Translations under genes and position numbers: made by a program
Source of the DNA: Streptosporangiaceae bacterium
GTDB lineage: Bacteria; Actinomycetota; Actinomycetes; Streptosporangiales; Streptosporangiaceae
DNA: 55,692 nt
Reading direction: 5' to 3'
Assembly (NCBI GenBank): GCA_030041275.1
Contig: JASHOE010000093.1
Coordinates: forward strand, 1-55,692
Part shown: positions 24,746-32,668 of the stretch, piece by piece
Position numbering within the stretch: position 1 is the first letter of the stretch
Layout: every line of letters begins with the position of its first letter
The notes under the pieces: model-generated
What the model saw: the letters and a program-made list of their open reading frames with translations, nothing else
Told to the model about the DNA's origin: nothing
Databases searched by the model: none

Positions 24746-26161
24746 GTGGCTATTCAGTGGTCCGGTTTGGGCCCGGAGCTGTTGCTGCGGCTTGATCGAG
24801 ACAGCAGTCTGCCGCTGCGATCGCAGGTAGAGGGCGGGCTGCGAGAGGCGATCCGCACCGGACGGCTCCCCGGCGGCGAACGTCTCCCCTCATCGAGGGA
24901 GCTAGCCCGAGAACTGGGCGTATCCCGTGGCCTGGTGCAGGAGTGCTACGGCCAGCTGCTGTCCGAGGGCTACCTGACAAGCCAGGTCGGCTCGGCCACC
25001 CGCGTCGCCAAAGGCGCGCACGTGACAGAGCCAGAACCGGCGGAGCAACGAGAGCCAGCGCCACGGTTCATCGCCGACTTCCGTGCCGGGGTCCCCGACC
25101 TAGCCAGCTTCCCGCGCGCCGATTGGGTCTGGGGAACTCGCGAAGCATGCCGTCGGGTAGCGACCGCAGACCTGGACTACGGAGACCCGGCCGGCAGCGC
25201 TGAGCTGCGCGACGTGCTCGCGGGGTACCTACGGCGGGTGCGCGCAGCCGCAGCAACTCCCGATCAAGTGATTGTGAGCACCGGCTTCGCGCAGGGACTC
25301 ATCATCGTGCTGCGGGCGCTAGTCCGAGCAGGAGTGCGGTGCGCCGCTCTTGAGGACCCCGGCTACGGCAACCCCGACACAGACGAGACCGTGCAGGCCG
25401 CCGAGGCGGCTGGCTTGCGGGTCGTGCACGTGCCCGTTGACGACCTCGGCATCGACATAGCCGCGCTTTCTGCCTCCGGCGCAGAGGTGGTGGTTGTCAC
25501 CGCGGCTCACCAGACCCCGACCGGTGTTGTCCTGGCGCCCAGCCGACGTCACGCGCTGGTGGAGTGGGCGACGCGGAACGCGGCCTTCATCGTTGAGGAC
25601 GACTACGACTCCGAGTTCCGCTACGACCGGGAGCCGATCGGCGTCCTTCAGGGACTGGCGCCGGATCGCGTTTTCACCATCGGCACGGCCAGCAAGGCTC
25701 TCGCACCAGCGGTGCGGCTGGGCTGGGTGCTCGCGCCGCGATCACTGGCCGACGCCGTGGCGGCGGAGAAACTGCTCAGCGATCGGGGCTCATCCACGCT
25801 CGATCAGCTGACACTGGCGGCTCTCATCCGGTCCGGCCGGTACGACCGACACCTCAGGCGCATGCGCACGATCTACGCACGACGCCGGGCCCAGCTGATG
25901 AGCACACTCGCCCGGCAAGCGCCAGCGGTGCGGCTGACCGGCCTGGCGGCTGGCTTCCACGCCGTCGCCCACCTGCCAACCGCAGCTGATGAGCTGGCGG
26001 TGGTGGCGGCCGCGCGCGCGCGGCTCGTCGGCCTGCACCCGATGGCCGATTACCGGGCAACGCGAGCCGTTGCGCCTCCTCAGTTGGTGCTCGGATTCGG
26101 CAATGTCAGCGAGCGCGCCATCGAGCCAGCCATCAGCGCGGTCGCAGACTTGCTGCGTTAG
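24746..26161 (+). CDS. MocR/PdxR-family regulator (GntR wHTH fused to aminotransferase fold)
   Basis: A 471-residue fusion. Residues about 12-80 are a GntR winged helix (LREAIRTGRLPGGERLPSSRELARELGVSRG); the remainder is a class I aminotransferase-like domain. The PLP lysine is in TASKALAPAVRLGW (near residue 317), with the upstream EDDYDSEFRYDREP motif typical of MocR proteins. Such regulators sense PLP or amino compounds and often act on the divergent gene. The GTG start has no Shine-Dalgarno and follows TAAGGT by eight bases. The neighbour is an MFS transporter, so export or uptake under PLP- or amine-responsive control is the reasonable inference. Confidence 0.93.
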   Translation: MAIQWSGLGPELLLRLDRDSSLPLRSQVEGGLREAIRTGRLPGGERLPSSRELARELGVSRGLVQECYGQLLSEGYLTSQVGSATRVAKGAHVTEPEPAEQREPAPRFIADFRAGVPDLASFPRADWVWGTREACRRVATADLDYGDPAGSAELRDVLAGYLRRVRAAAATPDQVIVSTGFAQGLIIVLRALVRAGVRCAALEDPGYGNPDTDETVQAAEAAGLRVVHVPVDDLGIDIAALSASGAEVVVVTAAHQTPTGVVLAPSRRHALVEWATRNAAFIVEDDYDSEFRYDREPIGVLQGLAPDRVFTIGTASKALAPAVRLGWVLAPRSLADAVAAEKLLSDRGSSTLDQLTLAALIRSGRYDRHLRRMRTIYARRRAQLMSTLARQAPAVRLTGLAAGFHAVAHLPTAADELAVVAAARARLVGLHPMADYRATRAVAPPQLVLGFGNVSERAIEPAISAVADLLR

Positions 26162-26220
26162 TCGGCGCGCTTTGCCCGCTCCTGACGCGACAGCATGCAA
26201 CGGGAAGCGTCGCCGCAATA

Positions 26221-28713
26221 TCAGGATCGGCCCTCGTGCGCGGTGCCTGGACGCCAGCGGGCGTGCCTGGTTCCTGTGGCCGGCTCGCGCAGCAACGTCA
26301 GCCGCGGTCTCGGACCGTCGGTGCGGCCAGTCGGCGGCTTGCGGCGGCCTGCCTGATAGGGCTCGGGCCACCGGGCGCCGGGCCCTCCGTAGTCCTGGTC
26401 GGCGGCAGCGTGCAGCGTCCAGTGGGGGTCGTACAAGTGCGACCGCCCTACGGCGACGAGATCCGCGCGGCCGGCCAGCAGCAGCGAGTTGACGTCGTCA
26501 TAGGACGAGATGGCCCCGACGGCGATGACCGCGACGTGATAACGGCTCGCCAGGTCGTTGCGGATGCGGTCGGCGTACGGGGTCTGGTAGCTGCGCCCGA
26601 ACTCCGGCCGCTCGTCCTTGATCACCTGCCCGGTGGAGACGTGGATGGCGTCCGCGCCGTGTTCGGCGAACGCCGCCGCGATCTGCACGGCGTCCTCGAC
26701 GTCGTTGCCGCCCTCGTACCAGTCGGTCGCGGAGATGCGGACGCTGACGGGTCGCTTCTCTGGCCATTCTGCTCGCACCGCATCGAACACCTCGAGCGGA
26801 TATCGCAGCCTGTTCACCAGCGGGCCGCCGAATGCGTCCTGGCGGTGATTGGACAGCGGCGACAGGAAGGACGACAGCAGGTATCCGTGAGCGCAGTGCA
26901 GCTCGAGCAAGTCAAAGCCGGCGCGCGCCGCTGCCCGCGTGGCGATGACGAACTGCTCGGTGATCTGGTCCAGGTCGGCGCGACTCAGCTCGCGAGGGAT
27001 CTGGCTGACCGGCGAATAGGGAATCGAGGACGGTCCGGCCACTTCCCAGTTACCGTCCTCGAGCGGCTCGTCCATCCCCTCCCACATCAGCTTCGTCGAT
27101 CCCTTGCGACCGGAATGGCCGAGCTGAATGCCGATCTTGGCAGCGCTGTGCCGGTGCACGAAGTCGACGACCCGGGCCCAGTCGCGCTCCTGCTTCGGCC
27201 CGTAGATGCCTGTGCAGCCCGGCGTGATGCGACCCTCCGGCGAGACGCACACCATCTCGGTCATGACCAGGCCGGCCCCGCCGAGCGCGCGGGCTCCGAG
27301 GTGGACCAGGTGAAAGGCGCCAGGCACGCCGTCGCTGGCAGAATACATGTCCATCGGCGAGACGATCACTCGGTTGCTCAGCCACAGGTCGCCTAGCCGG
27401 AACGGCTGGAACATCGGCGGCGTACTGGTCGGCGGGCCGACGGGCTCGCCGGTGCTGGCCGGCGCGACAGTGCTGGCCGGCGCGACAGTGCTAGCCGGCG
27501 CGACAGTGCTAGCCGGCGCGAGCGTGCTAGCCGGCGCACCGTCCGGCGCGACGGTGCGCCGGGCGAACCAGGCGTCCATCCTCGCCATGAACTCGGGATC
27601 GCGCAGCCGGAGGTTGTCGTAGGTGATGCGTCGGCTGCGAGTGACGATGTTGAAGGCGAACTGCTCAGGCTCCTGGTGGATGTAGTGGCCGATGTTCTCG
27701 AACCACTGGAGGCTGGCCTGCGCGGCGCGCTGCGTAGAGGCAACAACCGGGCGTCGCTCAGCCTCGTAAGCCTGCAGCGCCGTCTCGATACTGGGCTGCT
27801 CGTGCAGGCACGCTGCCAGCGCCAGGCCGTCCTCCATCGCGAGCTTGGTTCCCGAGCCGATGGAGAAGTGCGCGGTATGGGCGGCGTCGCCGAGCAGGAC
27901 GAGATTGTCGTGCCGCCAGGCCGCGTTGGTGATAGTGCCGAAGCTCTGCCACTTCGAGTTGTTCACGAGAACCTTGTGCCCGTCGAGTGTGTCGCCGAGT
28001 AGCTCGGCGATGCGGGCGACCGACCGCTCGTCGCTGACCCCGGCCGGGAAGTCCGAGCCTGCCCATTCGCCAAAGCCGGCCAGCCGCCAGACGTCCTCGT
28101 GCATCTCGACGATGAAGGTGCTGCCCGTCGCGTCGTATGGGTAGCCGTGCACCTGCATCACCCCGTACGGGGTCTCCCGAATGTGGAACCGGAACGCGTC
28201 GAACACCAGGTCGGTGCCGAGCCACATGTACTTGTTGCGATGAAGCACGCGCGACGGCCCGAAGGCGCCGGCGTACCTCGCCCGCACGCCTGAGTTGGCC
28301 CCGTCAGCCGCGACGACGAGGTCATAGTCGCGGCGGAGTACGTCGGGATCGGGCGCCTCGGTGCGGAAGCAGATGCTGACGCCCAGCTCGCGGCAGCGTC
28401 CTTGCAGCAGCTGCAGCAGCTTCTTCCGGCCGATCGCGGCAAAGCCCTGGCCGCCGACTGTGGTGACGGTGTCGCGCAGGTGGATGTCGATGTCGTCCCA
28501 GCGAGCACACTCCTCGGCCATCAGGGCGTAGAACACCGGGTCGGCGTCCTCGATCCCGCCGAGCGTCTCATCGCTCAGCACGACGCCGAAGCCGAAGGTG
28601 TCCTCTGGAGCGTTCCGCTCCCAGACGGTGATGGCGGCTGCCGGGTCCAGTGACCGCGCCAGGGCCGCGAAGTACAGACCTGCCGGGCCGCCGCCGACCA
28701 CGGCGATACGCAT
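26221..28713 (-). CDS. Fused aryl-CoA monooxygenase/reductase (salicylyl-CoA 5-hydroxylase or 2-aminobenzoyl-CoA monooxygenase/reductase type)
   Basis: An 830-residue bifunctional flavoenzyme. Residues 1-375 are a single-component FAD monooxygenase: VVGGGPAGLYFA at 4-15 and GDAAHTAHFSIGSGTKLAMEDG near 280-300. A low-complexity linker of APAST repeats occupies about 391-424. Residues from about 435 are an old-yellow-enzyme domain (FRLGDLWLSNRVIVSPM, HCAHGYLLSSFLSPLSNHRQDAFGG). This arrangement matches 2-aminobenzoyl-CoA monooxygenase/reductase, which hydroxylates and then partly reduces the ring, and proteins annotated as salicylyl-CoA 5-hydroxylase/oxidoreductase. The CoA ligase gene lies 31 bp upstream, so both serve one pathway. 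GAAGGGAACGGAG precedes the ATG. Choice between amino- and hydroxybenzoate rests on the ligase. Confidence 0.9.
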   Translation of the reverse strand: MRIAVVGGGPAGLYFAALARSLDPAAAITVWERNAPEDTFGFGVVLSDETLGGIEDADPVFYALMAEECARWDDIDIHLRDTVTTVGGQGFAAIGRKKLLQLLQGRCRELGVSICFRTEAPDPDVLRRDYDLVVAADGANSGVRARYAGAFGPSRVLHRNKYMWLGTDLVFDAFRFHIRETPYGVMQVHGYPYDATGSTFIVEMHEDVWRLAGFGEWAGSDFPAGVSDERSVARIAELLGDTLDGHKVLVNNSKWQSFGTITNAAWRHDNLVLLGDAAHTAHFSIGSGTKLAMEDGLALAACLHEQPSIETALQAYEAERRPVVASTQRAAQASLQWFENIGHYIHQEPEQFAFNIVTRSRRITYDNLRLRDPEFMARMDAWFARRTVAPDGAPASTLAPASTVAPASTVAPASTVAPASTGEPVGPPTSTPPMFQPFRLGDLWLSNRVIVSPMDMYSASDGVPGAFHLVHLGARALGGAGLVMTEMVCVSPEGRITPGCTGIYGPKQERDWARVVDFVHRHSAAKIGIQLGHSGRKGSTKLMWEGMDEPLEDGNWEVAGPSSIPYSPVSQIPRELSRADLDQITEQFVIATRAAARAGFDLLELHCAHGYLLSSFLSPLSNHRQDAFGGPLVNRLRYPLEVFDAVRAEWPEKRPVSVRISATDWYEGGNDVEDAVQIAAAFAEHGADAIHVSTGQVIKDERPEFGRSYQTPYADRIRNDLASRYHVAVIAVGAISSYDDVNSLLLAGRADLVAVGRSHLYDPHWTLHAAADQDYGGPGARWPEPYQAGRRKPPTGRTDGPRPRLTLLREPATGTRHARWRPGTAHEGRS
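27452..27541 (-). repeat. Five 18-bp tandem repeats coding an APASTV linker
   Basis: Five adjoining 18-bp units (plus-strand GTGCTGGCCGGCGCGACA and close variants) encode the six-residue unit APAST(V/L) on the complement. They sit exactly in the linker between the monooxygenase and reductase domains. Unit number could change by slippage without breaking the frame. Confidence 0.85.
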
Positions 28714-28744
28714 AACTCCGTTCCCTTCTCGTGTGTGAAGCCGG

Positions 28745-30355
28745 TTACCGGCTGCTTTTCGCTGCCCGGAGCACGAATCGCTGCACCTTCCCGGTCGAGG
28801 TTCGGGGCAGCGCCTCGGCGAACTCGATCGAGCGTGGGTACTTGTACGGTGCGATCAGAGCCTTGGTGTGCTCCTGCAACTCGGCGACCATGGCAGCATC
28901 CGCGGTAGCGCCTGGGCGCAGCACCACGACCGCGTGCACGATCATCCCGCGGTCGGGGTCGGGGCGGCCCACGACGGCGCACTCGAGCACGTCGGGGTGC
29001 TGCTCCAGGGCCTGCTCGACCTCTGGTGCGCCGATGTTGTAGCCGGCGGAGATGATCATGTCGTCGCTGCGCCCCTGATACCAGAAGTAGCCATCGGCGT
29101 CGCGTACGTAGGTGTCCCCGGTGATGTTCCAGCCATCGCGGACGTAGCTCCGCTGTCTCGGGTCGGCGAGATAGCGGCATCCTGTGGGCCCGACCACGGC
29201 CAGCGCGCCCGGCGTCCCGTCCGGTACCGGCTCGCCATCCAGGCCAATCACCCGCGCGCTGTAGCCGGGCACGGGCAGGCCGGTCGCGCCCGGCCGGATA
29301 TCGTCGCCGCCTGCGGCTATGAAGATGTGCAGCATTTCGGTGCTGCCGATGCCGTCGATGATCTGCACCCCGGTGGCTGCACGGAAGTCGTGCCACACCG
29401 ACTCGGGCAGGTGCTCGCCGGCTGAGACAGCGCAGCGAAGGCTAGCGAGCTTGTCCGCCGCGCCCTCGCGAAGGATCGCCCGATAGGCCGTCGGCGCCGT
29501 AAACAGCACGGTCGCGTGATGCCGCTCGACAGCGGCGGCAAGCTCGACGGGCGTGACGCGCTCGAGCAGCAGGCTCGCCGCTCCGGCCCGCAACGGGAAC
29601 ACCAGCGACGCCCCAAGCCCGAAGGTGAACGCGATGGGCGGAGTTCCGGTGAAGACGTCGCTCGGCACAGGCCTGACCAGGTGCTTGCTAAAGGTGTCCG
29701 CAATGGTCAGCACGTCGCGATGGAAGTGCGCCGCCACCTTCGGCACACCTGTGGTGCCTGAGGTGGTTGCCAGGATTGCCACGTCGTCGGCAGCCGTGTC
29801 GACGTTGTCGAATGTGCCCGGCTTGGTAGCCGTTCGCTTGTTCAAGGGCTCGTCGGCGCCGCCGAACGTCAGCAGCGGCGTGCCGCGCGCAGCCGCCGCG
29901 AGGTCGTCGGCAAACCGGTCGTCGCACAGCAGGACCGCCGGCCTGGTCAGCCCGATCAGCGTTGCCAGCTCGCTCGCGCGCAGCAGGGGCATGGTGGCGA
30001 CCACGACGCCGCCGGCCTTCAGCACGCCGAACCAGCACGCGAAGAGCCACGGATTGTTTGGTCCGCGCAGCAGCACCCGCTGGCCGGGAACCAGGCCGAG
30101 ATCCTCGGTCAGTACGCGTGCGACCTTGCTGGCGCGCCTGAGCAGGTCGCCGTAGGTCCACCGCTCGGTATCAGTCAGCAGGCACGTCCGGTCGGCGCCG
30201 AGCCTGGCCACGGTGTCGTCGAGCAGCGCCACGGCAGCGTTCAGCTGATCGGGATAGTGCGCGTCCGGGTGGTCCAGATTCAGCTGGGGCCAGTCCGCCT
30301 CCGGCGGCAGGTTGTCGCGGCAGAAGGTGTCTACGTGCGCGGAGCGTGCCAGCAT
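28745..30355 (-). CDS. 2-Aminobenzoate (aryl)-CoA ligase
   Basis: A 536-residue AMP-forming ligase of the benzoate/2-aminobenzoate-CoA ligase branch. The start ARSAHVDTFCRDNLPP is characteristic of that branch. The P-loop TSGTTGVPKVA lies near residue 198, GSTEMLHIF near 350, the hinge YQGRSDDMIISAGYN near 425 and the catalytic lysine in PRTSTGKVQRF near 525. It makes the aryl-CoA consumed by the downstream monooxygenase/reductase. The ATG at 30355 (AGAAAGG about ten bases before) is preferred. One at 30397 would leave only 12 bp to the divergent PaaX start. Anthranilate is the first-choice substrate; salicylate or benzoate remain possible. Confidence 0.88.
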   Translation of the reverse strand: MLARSAHVDTFCRDNLPPEADWPQLNLDHPDAHYPDQLNAAVALLDDTVARLGADRTCLLTDTERWTYGDLLRRASKVARVLTEDLGLVPGQRVLLRGPNNPWLFACWFGVLKAGGVVVATMPLLRASELATLIGLTRPAVLLCDDRFADDLAAAARGTPLLTFGGADEPLNKRTATKPGTFDNVDTAADDVAILATTSGTTGVPKVAAHFHRDVLTIADTFSKHLVRPVPSDVFTGTPPIAFTFGLGASLVFPLRAGAASLLLERVTPVELAAAVERHHATVLFTAPTAYRAILREGAADKLASLRCAVSAGEHLPESVWHDFRAATGVQIIDGIGSTEMLHIFIAAGGDDIRPGATGLPVPGYSARVIGLDGEPVPDGTPGALAVVGPTGCRYLADPRQRSYVRDGWNITGDTYVRDADGYFWYQGRSDDMIISAGYNIGAPEVEQALEQHPDVLECAVVGRPDPDRGMIVHAVVVLRPGATADAAMVAELQEHTKALIAPYKYPRSIEFAEALPRTSTGKVQRFVLRAAKSSR

Positions 30356-30395
30356 CCCGACGCGACCTTTCTGATCGACGCGCAAGCCCAGATTC

Positions 30396-30403
30396 ATTAT
30401 GCT
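30396..30403. promoter_or_regulatory. Overlapping face-to-face -10 elements (CoA ligase / PaaX)
   Basis: TATGCT (30398-30403, plus strand) fits TANNNT and ends six bases before the PaaX GTG, with TCGACG 17 bp upstream as a weak -35. On the complement CATAAT (30401-30396) is a matching -10 for the ligase. The two overlap, so polymerases cannot occupy both, and one bound PaaX could shut both. Confidence 0.5.
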
Positions 30404-30409
30404 CTATCA

Positions 30410-31315
30410 GTGACGATGGTCAAGAACTCGCTATATGACAGACCAGACTCGGATCGTGAAATCGTGACAACAGTGACAACTGGGCTGGCCCAGGCCGATG
30501 GTTCGGCGACAGACCTTCAGCCACGTCAGCTCATCGTCACGATCTATGGCCTGTACGCCCGCCAGGAACACAACTGGCTGTCCGTGGCAGCACTCGTGCG
30601 CCTGATGGCGGATCTGGGCATCGACAGTCAGCCGGTTCGCTCGTCGGTGTACCGGCTGAAGAAGCGCGGCATTCTGCGCAGCCTGGCGATGTCCGGAGCG
30701 GCCGGCTACGCCCTCTCCGTTGATGCGCTCGCGATCCTCAAAGAGGGAGACGCCCGCATCTTCCGCGATCACCGCGCGTCCGCGGCGGACGGCTGGGTGG
30801 TCGCGGTCTTCTCGGTGCCCGAGCGCGACCGAGACAAGCGGCACGAGCTGCGTGCGAGGCTCACGCAGCTCGGCTTCGGAACGGTGGCGCCAGGGGTGTG
30901 GGTTGCCCCTCGACACGTCGCCGCAGAGGCTGAGACTGTGCTTGCCCGGCACGGGCTTGGCGGCTACGTCGACCTTTTCGGTGCCGAGCACATTGGCTTC
31001 GCGGACGTCGGCAGCAAGATCGGTGACTGGTGGAATCTCGGCGAGCTCACCGCGCTCTACGACGCGTTCACGGAGCGTTTTGCCGCGGTAGCGCGCGGCC
31101 CGGCGCGAACGCTCGGCACCGACCGGGACTCATTTGCTGCGTACGTCCCGATGCTCACGACGTGGCGGCGGCTGCCGTATCGTGACCCTGGCCTCCCGTT
31201 GGAACTGCTGCCGCATCCCTGGAGCGGCGAGACCGCGGCGGCTCTGTTCGCAGACCTCAACGCGCAGCTCGCCGGGCCAGCGCGGCGCCACGCGATGTCG
31301 CTCATCCACCGCTGA
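30410..31315 (+). CDS. PaaX-family transcriptional regulator
   Basis: A 301-residue PaaX-type repressor. The N-terminal winged helix (QPRQLIVTIYGLYARQE through SSVYRLKKRGILRSL, about 37-90) and the central ferredoxin-like region (WVVAVFSVPERDRDKRHELRARLTQLGFGTVAPGVWVAP, about 128-166) are diagnostic. The GTG at 30410 is favoured by the leaderless promoter TATGCT; an ATG two codons on is the alternative. PaaX proteins respond to aryl-CoA thioesters such as phenylacetyl-CoA. That fits its position divergent from an aryl-CoA ligase and aryl-CoA oxygenase: the pathway's CoA ester is the probable inducer. Confidence 0.92.
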   Translation: MTMVKNSLYDRPDSDREIVTTVTTGLAQADGSATDLQPRQLIVTIYGLYARQEHNWLSVAALVRLMADLGIDSQPVRSSVYRLKKRGILRSLAMSGAAGYALSVDALAILKEGDARIFRDHRASAADGWVVAVFSVPERDRDKRHELRARLTQLGFGTVAPGVWVAPRHVAAEAETVLARHGLGGYVDLFGAEHIGFADVGSKIGDWWNLGELTALYDAFTERFAAVARGPARTLGTDRDSFAAYVPMLTTWRRLPYRDPGLPLELLPHPWSGETAAALFADLNAQLAGPARRHAMSLIHR

Positions 31316-31340
31316 TGCCGGCCGACCATCGCTGAATCGC

Positions 31341-31763
31341 CTAGCCGCCACCTCCCGGCGCGACCTCGGCCACGCCCTGGACCTCGACGAGGGCCTCGAC
31401 GTCCCAGAGTCGAGCCACGGCGACCGCGGCCATGGCCGGGTAGTGCCTGCCTACGAGCCGGCGCCACACCGCGCCGATCTCGGTGGCGTGTTCCCGGTAG
31501 TCCTCGAGATCGACGACGTAAATGGTGAGACTTGCAAGGTCGGACGGCTCGCCGCCCGCTGCGCGCAGCGCGGTCAGCAGGTTGTCCAGCGCCTGCTCGA
31601 ACTGTTCCACGACGGTCTGCCCGGCGATCCTGCCGTCACGATCGAGCGCGGTCTGCCCGGCAAGGTGCACCCGGATGGTGCCAGTCGCGCGCACCGCGTG
31701 GCTGAAGCCCGACGGCGCCGGAAGCTCCGGTGGATTGACCCGGTCGAGACTCATCCGGCTCAC
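31341..31763 (-). CDS. Rid-family protein lacking the RidA catalytic arginine
   Basis: A 140-residue YjgF/YER057c/UK114 (Rid) protein. RVHLAGQTALDRDGRIAG and VEQFEQALDNLLTALRAAGGEPSDLASLTIYVVD fit the trimeric chorismate-mutase-like fold. At the position of the catalytic arginine in RidA (the PARS motif) the sequence is PAMAAVAVARL, so it has methionine there. By family knowledge it belongs with Rid groups not expected to deaminate imines or enamines in the RidA manner. The GTG overlaps the preceding hydrolase stop (GTGA). It is last in an operon with acetamidase, permease and alpha/beta hydrolase genes, suggesting a role in catabolism of a nitrogen compound. Confidence 0.85.
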   Translation of the reverse strand: MSRMSLDRVNPPELPAPSGFSHAVRATGTIRVHLAGQTALDRDGRIAGQTVVEQFEQALDNLLTALRAAGGEPSDLASLTIYVVDLEDYREHATEIGAVWRRLVGRHYPAMAAVAVARLWDVEALVEVQGVAEVAPGGGG

Positions 31764-32659
31764 CCGACCGTGGCCGCGGCGTCAGCGCGAGCGAGGAATT
31801 TGTCGATAACGCCGAGGTAGCTGACCTGCTCCTCGATGAATGCCGTGTGCGAGCTGTTCTCGAAAATCACCAAGTCAGAGCCGGCTATGCCCTCGGCGAG
31901 GACCGCGAGGTGCGCTGGCCGGGCCTCATCATGCCGGCCACCGGTGACGAGCGTCGGCACCCGGATTTCACCGAGCCGGTCGGTGACATCCCAGTTCTGC
32001 AGCCGCCCGGTGACTGGCCCGAACTCGCTCGGGCCCCACATCGTCTGGTACACGTCGGCGCCCATGCTGGCGAAAGTGCGCTCGAGGCAGTCAGGCCATG
32101 GATCCGCTCGGCACAGGTGCCGTCGGTAGAACTGCGTGATTGCCCACTGATACTCGGGGCACCCGAAGTACCCGCTGGCCTCATGGCGGGCAAGCACGTC
32201 CTTTACGTCGTCGTCGAGCGCGGCCCGGAGCTCGGCACAGTCGCTGATCCAGCGCGGCACACTGGGCGGCGAGCTAGAGAGAACGAGGCTGGCAAGCCGC
32301 GGAGCGCGGTCGAGCGTGTATTGCAGCGCCAGCCAACCACCCCAGGAGTTTCCGAACAGGTGCAGGCGAGTCAGGCCGAGCGCGGCACGCACGGCCACCA
32401 GTTCCTCAACAAAACGGTCGAACGTCCACAACGACGCGTCCGCTGGCCGGTCGGATCTACCGCAGCCGAGCTGGTCGTAGAAGATCACTGGCCGTGCCGC
32501 CGCGAGACCCGCCAGCGGCTCCAGATAGTCGTGCGCCATACCAGGTCCACCGTGCAGGCACAGCAGCGGTGTTGCCGGGTGATCGGGATTCAGGATCTGG
32601 TACCAGACCTGCCCGCCGGGGACCGCGATCGTGCCCTCAACCGTCGTGAGTTCCGCCAC
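31760..32659 (-). CDS. Alpha/beta hydrolase, proline iminopeptidase-like
   Basis: A 299-residue S33-type hydrolase. HGGPGMAHDYLEPL (36-49) is the oxyanion loop, DQLGCGRSDRP (62-72) is typical of proline iminopeptidases, the nucleophile is Ser105 in GNSWGG, and the acid and base fall in GGRHDEARP and NSSHTAF near the C-terminus. It probably cleaves an N-terminal residue amide or a related small amide. The GTG start lies nine bases after the permease stop, and its own stop overlaps the Rid gene. The setting beside an amidase and permease suggests processing of an imported amide or peptide-like compound. Confidence 0.88.
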   Translation of the reverse strand: MAELTTVEGTIAVPGGQVWYQILNPDHPATPLLCLHGGPGMAHDYLEPLAGLAAARPVIFYDQLGCGRSDRPADASLWTFDRFVEELVAVRAALGLTRLHLFGNSWGGWLALQYTLDRAPRLASLVLSSSPPSVPRWISDCAELRAALDDDVKDVLARHEASGYFGCPEYQWAITQFYRRHLCRADPWPDCLERTFASMGADVYQTMWGPSEFGPVTGRLQNWDVTDRLGEIRVPTLVTGGRHDEARPAHLAVLAEGIAGSDLVIFENSSHTAFIEEQVSYLGVIDKFLARADAAATVG

Positions 32660-32668
32660 GGCCGCCGA

